A DNA stretch of 64,000 nucleotides from Lineus longissimus (taxonomy: Eukaryota; Nemertea; Pilidiophora; Heteronemertea; Lineidae). Where the stretch lies: contig NC_088318.1 in NCBI RefSeq assembly GCF_910592395.1, positions 14,820,349 through 14,884,348 of the forward strand. The letters are read 5' to 3'. How positions within the stretch are numbered: the stretch's first letter is position 1; every line of letters starts with the position of its first letter. Of the stretch, positions 56,761 through 64,000 are shown piece after piece. Under the pieces are notes generated by a model. That model was not told the origin of the DNA, ran no database searches, and saw nothing but the letters and a program-made list of their open reading frames with translations. The position numbers and the translations under genes were made by a program.

Positions 56761-57872
56761 AATGATATGCAGGTCCTGGGTAAGTACCAACTTCCGTTTT
56801 AGCCTTGTTCAAAGGAATATATAGAGACAGGAATCTTGCTTCCTCAATACCCATGCTTGAGATGTCGATCTGTATTCTGCCCAGACCTTACTAGAATAAA
56901 ACTTCAGGGTGTCAAGCGTGGCCCATGGCGTGATAAGCAAGAGGTTTGAAATTAACATTAGCGCTTGTCACAGTCTGCCAACTTCTCCAAGTGGTAGGGA
57001 GAGAGTGACTCTTCCTGACAAAGCAGGTTTCCTACAAGGTCTCCAGTTTCCTCTTCCATAAAAAGCTGATAATGTCCTAGTCGACGCTCATCCATTGTCA
57101 CTTCATATGGGCAAAGCCATGTATTCATCATCCCTCGAAGTGTGGCATGTAGTCAACGAGGGAATACGAAAATATAATGCAGTGGTAAACAGATGGTTGT
57201 GATGGATGAAATTGGATTAAATCTTCAACCTCTGGTGAATTCTAAAGGAGCCAGGAATATGCCTTTTGATGGTACATTAACAAAAGGTCTTACTGGCCAA
57301 TTTTGGACATGTAATTTGAGTTGGCCAAAATCTGTGCGCAGGAATCAATTTGAGGTTTTCACTTATCTTTCTTTTTCCCATGTATTTGATATTGGAATCT
57401 TATAAAATCCTAACTCTGGGAAATGGTTTTTCATGACACATGTAAATTTTTGATAATAATTGAAACATCATAGTATAGGGGTACTTTTGAGCCAAATCTA
57501 TGCACACTAAATGTAGACGTTCTGTATACAATCGCCAAGAAAGGACTCTGGCGGCGCCATATCACAACTATTTTTACCAGAAGTTTTACCCACTATGAGA
57601 TGGGTGAAGATCTTCCTGAAAGAAGCAATTGATTTTCTCCAATGATTAAACATTTTTGGAATATTTTCTTAAAAATTGAAGGAAATGAAGTCAAATATCC
57701 TCCAGCCAAGCAGCTGTCATATAATAAATCAACAAAGCGGTACATCAGACACCTCAGGTGTGTTATTCCTATTAACAGAAATAATTTTGAGTAAAGGTTA
57801 GGCTACATTTACCATTGATAGATCTTTCGGAACAGCTGATCAAGCTTCTAAAGTGTCTTCTTTTTCATTAAG
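56761..57872. other. No gene recognised
   Basis: Frame 57193-57405 (+, 70 codons) is unsupported. Nothing else seen before the acceptor-like site at 57872. Confidence 0.5.
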
Positions 57873-58131
57873 GTGCCTAACTGGCTCTCCGTGGGTCATG
57901 AATTCATATTGGGATCTGGTCACTGATATGCCAACAGGAATCCGAGTTTTAAGCTCACAAACAGAATTTAAGGCAGCTCTTTGGTACTTGGCTTTATTGG
58001 TTTTATCAATAGTGACAGTCGGTTTGTCACAAGGTGCAATAGAGAGCGGCCATCATAGTCATTTGAAAACAAGTGCCAAATATGCGGTTTTGTTGGCAAC
58101 TTATCAGCTAAACTTGGAAGCAGTCATTTGA
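57873..58131 (+). CDS. Candidate terminal exon with one membrane segment
   Basis: GTGTCTTCTTTTTCATTAAG is a strong acceptor (T-rich tract then AG at 57871-57872). From there a frame runs about 85 codons to TGA. The peptide has a polar start (CLTGSPWVMNSYWDLVTDMP), then a clear hydrophobic segment flanked by charge (EFKAALWYLALLVLSIVTVG), then a polar tail with GHHSHLKTSAKYAV. This fits the last exon of a membrane protein, but I recognise no family, and no poly(A) signal was noted directly after the stop. The frame's length is within chance; the acceptor is its main support. Confidence 0.28.
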
Positions 58132-59184
58132 TGCGAGAGGAGAGGCATCCTAAACAATTGTTGCTCTGACGAAAGGGGGGAGGGGAGCTTGCACTATTAC
58201 GGCTATGATTAAGCACCTAGGTTGTCGTGGTCACAACGAGAGCTACATTGGACCATTACACCAAGTGAATCAATCTCGCCGAGGGGCTTGTGATCTATAC
58301 TTCTTAGATTCAAATCAGTACAGCAAATTTGCATATTTCCAATTAACCTTTATTCCCAACAACCAGTAGGGAAGTGATACTAAAACACATACTCAAACTA
58401 ATAAAACTTTCAAGAATGTTTCAAAAATGTCTCAAAAACTCAGATCTTAAAAACTACTTTGAGCTAATTGCTTTTTTGACTCCGTTATTAACTTTTAGAA
58501 TAAATGGGAACTGATTAATCAGAAATTATTCTAAGCAAATTAGACGTTTAACTGTGCCTAAAATTGTATTTATCTTTAATGGTTGTAGTCAAGGGTGGGA
58601 AAATGTCTAAGGTCACCGCATGCCCCAGGTTTACAGCTGTCAGAGCTCTTCTCTTTACAGGTTATACACACTCTGGTACTCGCCTGTCACGATAGGAGCA
58701 GTGCATGTCGATACTGGCGGCCATCTTTACCGTAGCAAAGAATATGCCAGCATTGGTCTATTTGCCACTTAATAAGTCTTACAAAAGTAATCACTTTGGC
58801 ATATTACTCGTCATAAATTAGGCAACTTAGTTTGAAGTAGGAATATATACATCACCTTTACAGTAAGTCTCTAAATTCCATATCTTGAAAATAAGGACAA
58901 AGATTTCCAAACAAAATTCTAAATTTGAGAATGATGCCCAAATTCCAAGCACCCAACGATTATGAAAATGATTGTTGGATCGTATCACCAAAGATTTTTA
59001 TCGATTAAAAAAACAGGTATATATGTAAACACCAATAGAGAATAGTTTGATCAGACGACTACCGAAGGAATATCTTTCCAAAAACAAAATGTACCAAAAC
59101 TATATCCCTTAGCCTTTACACAAAGAAATTGACAACAACGGGTTCCTCGTCTAAATTCCATGACAAAAAAGACTTCAGAGAGAA
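58132..59184. other. No gene recognised
   Basis: Nothing supported. Confidence 0.55.
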
Positions 59185-59240
59185 GAGGCATGATAGCCCA
59201 GCGGTCAAGTACCACCGGGTTTTTTTCGGTGAGCAGAAAT
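59185..59240 (+). repeat. Possible tRNA-like head (box A only)
   Basis: TAGCCCAGCGGTCAAGTA at 59194 fits the eukaryotic box A/D-arm consensus very well. About 30 bases later GTGAGCAGAAATGAC is only a poor box B, and a T-run interrupts the anticodon region. It could be a degenerate SINE head. The surrounding 59050-59440 is open in several frames on both strands (up to 127 codons, minus), which fits an inserted element of unusual composition better than a gene. Confidence 0.3.
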
Positions 59241-60084
59241 GACATCTTTGCTCTTTGCATCGACACAAATATATCGATAAAGAAGAGCAGAGCGGCACTG
59301 TGGTTTTGCAGTCTCCGACTTTTTGTGCCATTAATTCTCAGCCTCAACGGGTGGTTTTTGCAATACCAAAGGATAACAAAATTATACAGGAAACGATCCA
59401 CCAGCGAATCACAAAGGGGTCTATAAAAAAACAAACCACATTCTAAAATCCCGATGCATGGGCATCTACTGATTTCAAAGGATTGCTACTGATGTGTTTT
59501 ACGGTCCTTTTTTTATCATACCAGAGTATCATCATTTAGGTACTTTTTCGTAGGCGACAAGTACTTTGTTAGCTAACAGTCCTTAGTATTTACTGTTAAT
59601 CACTTTATGCAAAACTTGAAGGAACTGGAAGATATCTGAAATTCAAGAAAGAGCCCATTCTCCAGTCAGTTACGCTGTACACTCCCAGTGTTAACACAAC
59701 TACAGTTCGCGTGATAACACTCGCAGCTCTATCAACTGAAAGACACTGCTACATATGTACCAATGTCAAAGCCTCCTTTGATCACATGAAAATCGTACGT
59801 CCAAAAGCTTTTTAAAAATCGTAACATGCTTCCGATCCTTGTTTGATCTTTGGACCTTGATAGCAACTGGATTCGGAAGTTGTCTGAAAAAATTTAAATA
59901 CAGCCAATTCCCAAAAAGAACAATTACGAAGAGGAAGAATTGTTGATTTCAGGGGAACAAATATCGACTGATAATCTTTTTGCACACGTACACAGGTTGT
60001 GGTCCGGGCTCTAATTAGCTTAAGCATTCGCACAAGAGCAAGGTAGGACTGAAACATTGGAATTGTAAGTACGTTCAAAATAGA
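59241..60084. other. No gene recognised
   Basis: Overlapping frames on both strands in 59051-59446, and an unsupported minus frame 59812-60078. Nothing else. Confidence 0.5.
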
Positions 60085-60098
60085 CCCCCCCCCCCCCC
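60085..60098 (+). repeat. 14-base C homopolymer
   Basis: Uninterrupted C run; a likely site of slippage and of sequencing or assembly length error. Confidence 0.9.
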
Positions 60099-60564
60099 AA
60101 ACTCAGTCGGCTTACCAAATGGATTTTAAGAGTTACAATTTTCAATTGTCTTTTGGATGTAGAAGTGCGTCATGTACCAAAGAACTGAATCTTTACATGT
60201 TAGTTCTTTTTTTCGGATGTTCTGATTAAAAAAATTCGTAACTTTTCTTATACACGTCCTTCAGTACACTATTTTAATAATATCAGCTAAATAAATGTCA
60301 GCCCTATCCCCAGTCTTCAGTGTCTAAAAGCAGCATCTTCCCAGTGGCATCCACAATAGAAATCACTTCCCATATGAGCCGGAAGCTTTGCTTGCAAACT
60401 CCTTAAGCTTAATCAACGATAAAATATACCAAAGCCAAAGAACCTTTTGAACAAATCATCAAAGTGCCAAGCACCAAAGCAATACTTTACAAACACCCCT
60501 CATTATCTGCATCACTAATTAATTCCCAAAGTTTATAAAAGAGTCAGGAAATCACAATTACTAA
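60099..60564. other. No gene recognised
   Basis: AT-rich spacer; nothing seen. Confidence 0.55.
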
Positions 60565-60990
60565 AATCGTTCGAAATGCAGTTCACCAATGAGATACCAA
60601 AACAGATAAATCATAACTGACTCAATTATTGTGGCATATTGGACAGGGCCAAAAATTTACAGCGCACCTCTCCGAGCCCATCATGCCACAAAAAGGTCAA
60701 GCTTATCTGGTGACTCATTCAGCAGTTATATAAACTCCAGAATGAGAAATCCATGATGGCCACCAGGGAGCCATATCGGATATCGAATCAAACCCCAAAT
60801 CAATAGGGCACCTTTCCGACCCCTGCCCACAAAATTCAAGCCCATCCAATGACTTGTTTAACAGTCCAGAATGGGAAATCCAGTTTTGATATCGGATCGG
60901 GCAAAAATCGCTATGCACCCGTTTAGCCTCCACACCCCAAACCAGTCCGACTGCCCATATCTGAGTAATTGCCTCAGTCAGACCCGCGCA
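60565..60990 (-). repeat. Diverged tandem array, units of about 105-145 bp
   Basis: About three units are recognisable by recurring landmarks: GGGC.AAAAAT (60650 and 60900), GCACC at 60663, 60808 and 60915, TCCAGAATG.GAAATCCA at 60736 and 60865, and ATATCGGAT at about 60773 and 60889. The spacing varies (129-145 bp, shorter for the last), so indels have accumulated. On the minus strand the array is open for 93 codons (60993-60715) and the peptide repeats WISHSG twice, with SLDGLEFCGQGSERCPID between. It may be a minisatellite, or repeated-domain coding DNA in decay. I favour a non-coding repeat because the upstream unit has a stop. Confidence 0.65.
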
Positions 60991-62479
60991 CACACGGAAG
61001 GCAATCCTATATCACTACCGGTGGGATAATTATGGGTGATTTATAAAGACGACAAAACTGCTAATTATCAATTGAGAGTCTCCCTCACCCATCTTGTCCC
61101 TTTGATTGTAAAATGAATAAAATAGAACAGCTCAATGTTACACAATGTCAATTTTAGATCTGCCCATATCCTCAGGTAAATATTCATAGGCAAATCTAGA
61201 CACCACCCCAATCTCTAAAATATTGCTTTAATTTTTCCACTAGAAACTGGAAAGATTCATTAGATTTGCATTAACTTTTCTTTCAGCAACACGCGAGCGA
61301 TTAATCACTTCAAAAACCCGCAAAACTAATTTACAAGTTTTGACGTTGATTACCACATCATGCACCTTCAATCTAACACCAGGAACTTTAATTATCATTT
61401 TCCCGCAATTTGTTTCAGTTGAAATTTTGCTCGGAAATTGCTTTTTATTTCTTCAGACTAGGAACTAACCAGTATCATGACTACTGTCAATGGTAGATAA
61501 CCTAATTTTGTTCTGATTGAATCGCTGAAGATGGTGCATTCCAAGACTGTCGTGCTTAGTAAATAGAAGGAACACTCCTGTGCGGACAACCAATTTTGAG
61601 GAAACTTGAATAAGGCAAACCCAGTAGTTGACTTCCCCTGGTGGTCAGATGATAACCCATTCCTGGGGTTAATGTGCAAGGCAGCTCTTTGATGCAACAT
61701 ATTTATTCAACCTTATCAACGCTTTACGTCATTCCAAGTCTTTTTGACGCAGCTTGTTCGGTCTTTGAATTTGTATGTCATCCGTATTTAATTGTGGGTC
61801 AGGAAGAAAAATGCAGTAATACACAATACCACAGTTATCATGCATGCAACTCTGCTGAATCTTGATTTAAACAGTATTTGAATATCTGTCATCGTATTCC
61901 TGGAATAGAAAATTTCAAATTCAATAACAAATTTCAAATTTTTAGCGAAAGGCGTAGGCCTTTAAATGACAAACCTACCATCTGGCAACTGAGTTCATGA
62001 CAAGAACTTTGATGTCAGGTGCCCTGAGGTGATCAAGCTGCCTGAAGCGACCACGAGAAGTAGAGTGGCATTGAATCGATCACTCAAGAGAAAGTCAATA
62101 CGAGACCAGAACACTATATCAGAACACTATATTCGGACGTATGGCTGAATTGGTTCTAATGCAATAAATCACTTTCAGCCGATATTCAATATCCCTATCT
62201 AAATATCACTCTAAAGAAGAAACAGTGGGAATTGGAGGTAGACCTGAAGGCCACAGCAAGATCGTGATATCAGCCGACTAAAGAATTGTGTGCTGCTCTC
62301 TAACACTAAGAGGAGAAGAAGAAATGTCATTTTCTAATGTCTATAGCATTTTTAGATTTCATAATCATAACATTTTGTGATGTTATTTTTTCATGAATCA
62401 GTGGGTCCACGATTTTCGCGCAAGTCATTTCTGCAATTCATCAACGAACTATGCCAATGTCCTTCAATGCTACCCGCAG
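60991..62479. other. No gene recognised
   Basis: Unsupported frames 61458-61700 (-) and 61674-61865 (+). AGAACACTATAT occurs twice in tandem at 62108-62133 (13-bp unit). Confidence 0.5.
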
Positions 62480-62601
62480 CTGCAACCAAACCTGTAAAGC
62501 CGAAAGATAAGGATGAGCAATTTCTCGCAGTCAATTTTCAAACCTGTCAGCCTGATCCTAGCAATAAATGGACATTTGTATTCTACCCAATTATACTGTA
62601 A
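62480..62601 (+). CDS. Weak candidate terminal exon
   Basis: TCCTTCAATGCTACCCGCAG gives a reasonable acceptor at 62479. The frame that follows is Lys/Asp/Gln-rich (KPVKPKDKDEQFLAVNF, then QTCQPDPSNKWTFVFYP) and ends TAA. Only 40 codons; no family recognised. Chance is a good alternative. Confidence 0.18.
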
Positions 62602-64000
62602 CATTAATTGGAACAACTCTGCTGTTGATTAGAAATTTCAAATCAATCAGGAAATTATCTCAGCTAGACATCAATAGATATAGAATGTACACTGCACATC
62701 ACTTGTTTGTTTCAACAATGCGATTAGTAATTCTTTTTCAGGCAACTGTTACGAATCCACCACACACAATACATCAATATTTGCTAAAATTTCGATATGA
62801 AACGAAAAAAATATTCCCTGCTTGAACCTGGAGTTGAACATGGAATATGTTTCACGATTTCATGTAATCCTTTTTAGGACTTAAGAAAAGAGAAGCGCTC
62901 ACAAAAAGAAATTTAAAGGAAAGGAATAGTCTCAAAATCTATTGATGCATTGAGAGATGTTATTTTGTATCATCTGGAGTCACACCTTATTTTATGGGAA
63001 ATCTCTGTAAGCCTGACACCTCTGTTGGCATGACTACCTGCGGATGATAGCTCATACCTGGTTGGACAGTCTTGAGGCAAACGAAGTTGTTTGAATAACA
63101 CTCAAACCTTGAGATTATGATCAAGGCAATTATGAGAACAGGCTTCTTGAGACAGAAACTAGTGTTTGATCAATGCTTCAGTCATGATATCCTCACAATG
63201 AAGGATAAATCAACTGTGATTAGATGTGCAAAAAAATTTCTTGTTTGTGGAGTAGAGCAATTCGTGCACATGAGATTATTGTTTTTTACTCTTCAACTTT
63301 GTTCTAAAAGATGACAGACAAATTGTAGACCGGAACATGTAGGTTACCACCTACACATACTGTACCTGTAAGATTGAGTTGATCACCACTCGTGCGAAGT
63401 GATGAATTCCGGATGAAAACATAGTTTAAATCATTGAAAACTTGAGATAACATACTGAAAAATTGATATTTGCCCTAAAACAGCTACGGAAATGTCTGAA
63501 ACAGCAAACGAATTCTGCCGTAAGGCTCGATTGTGGCTTTTACTTGCACTTCCACTTTTTCCTAAATCGGGTTTTTCTGGGCAAGCACATACACCACATA
63601 TCCATATTCAGTACACACTTATGAATGAGGTGTATTTCGGGCATTAGTATTTTTCGCCACATGCTGGCGTTGCTAAGAAAGAAATTCAAGGAAGTAATGA
63701 TGGAGAACAAACTTTTTAATAAATGCTTCATTGCTGGAATTGTTGGCTCGGTATCGAAAGCCATAAAAATGCTTGTTTGCAGTTTCCGTACCAACCATAC
63801 TGCTAAGCAAAATAAAACATTTGTTCTCGCAAGAGTTTTCTTTATAAAGTTTTTCTATAAACTTTTCTAAGTTTATATCATTTAATAGGTTAGCCATCTC
63901 GATCAACACCAAGTTTGACAAAGCAATAAATTGATCAACTACATGGAGTATCAGCTGGCCAAATAGGGCACAACATTTTTGTCCCGAAATAATTGTAATT
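62602..64000. other. No gene recognised
   Basis: Opposed frames on both strands (62568-62825 +, 63117-63314 +, 63540-63794 -, 63625-63870 +, 63673-63921 -) are of chance length. No repeats or RNA genes noticed up to the end. Confidence 0.5.

Noticed and set aside
59051-59434. 127-codon minus frame as a gene
   Set aside because: Three other long frames overlap it on both strands; no motif or start context.
1-64000. CRISPR arrays, prokaryotic operons, rRNA genes, functional tRNAs, viral insertions
   Set aside because: None seen. The repeats present are contiguous tandem or inverted types without regular spacers, no dense coding occurs, and no viral gene pattern was recognised.

Overview
The window looks like intergenic or intronic DNA from an intron-rich animal genome, most likely a marine invertebrate; I cannot name the organism. 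By eye it is AT-rich, roughly 38% GC. It has no operons, bacterial-type ribosome-binding sites or long open frames. It does hold animal-type repeat debris: tRNA-derived short elements, two palindromic foldback/MITE elements, a mariner/pogo-like terminus, retroelement tails and a decayed reverse transcriptase. At this composition about nine open runs of 100 codons or more are expected by chance in six frames, and about nine are present. ORF length is therefore no evidence for a gene here, and I list only frames supported by something else: start context, splice signals, a poly(A) signal, duplication or a family-like residue pattern. All protein calls are low to moderate confidence.

Layout. 0-10 kb: a possible minus-strand exon at the left edge, a tRNA-Ile-derived element at 2.2 kb, a CpG-rich island at 3.9-4.3 kb, an (AAT)n/A-rich retroelement tail at 8.3 kb and a 16-base G run at 9.8 kb. 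10-15 kb: a mariner/pogo-like terminus, a 134-bp duplication and a 267-bp element with perfect 48-bp inverted termini (14.1-14.35 kb). 17.4-18.8 kb: a CpG-enriched promoter-like stretch, followed by a convincing plus-strand first coding exon ending at a consensus splice donor.

19.3-20.3 kb is the most interesting locus. Three 177-bp tandem units each carry a strong-Kozak 20-codon frame on the minus strand. In the unit nearest the 3' end that frame meets one UGA and then continues for 96 codons to a UAA, with a poly(A) signal 35 bases on. The two substitutions between units that fall in the frame are both synonymous. On the other side of the array lies a diverged, stop-containing copy of the 3' segment.

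20-36 kb: an L2-like retroelement tail with an 18-bp minisatellite, tRNA-like elements at 25.5 and 35.1 kb, and candidate exons at 30.7-30.9 and 32.4-32.6 kb. 36-47 kb: a frame with a Rel-homology-like residue order (38.7 kb), a 172-bp inverted-repeat element (39.85 kb), and C-rich tracts including a strong G-quadruplex candidate (46.75 kb). 49-51 kb: a non-LTR reverse-transcriptase remnant and a 357-bp-period duplication. 55-64 kb: three weak exon candidates, a low-complexity AT-rich tract, a tRNA-like head, a 14-base C run and a 130-145-bp diverged tandem array at 60.6-61.0 kb. I could not join candidate exons into a complete gene model and see no evidence that they act together.
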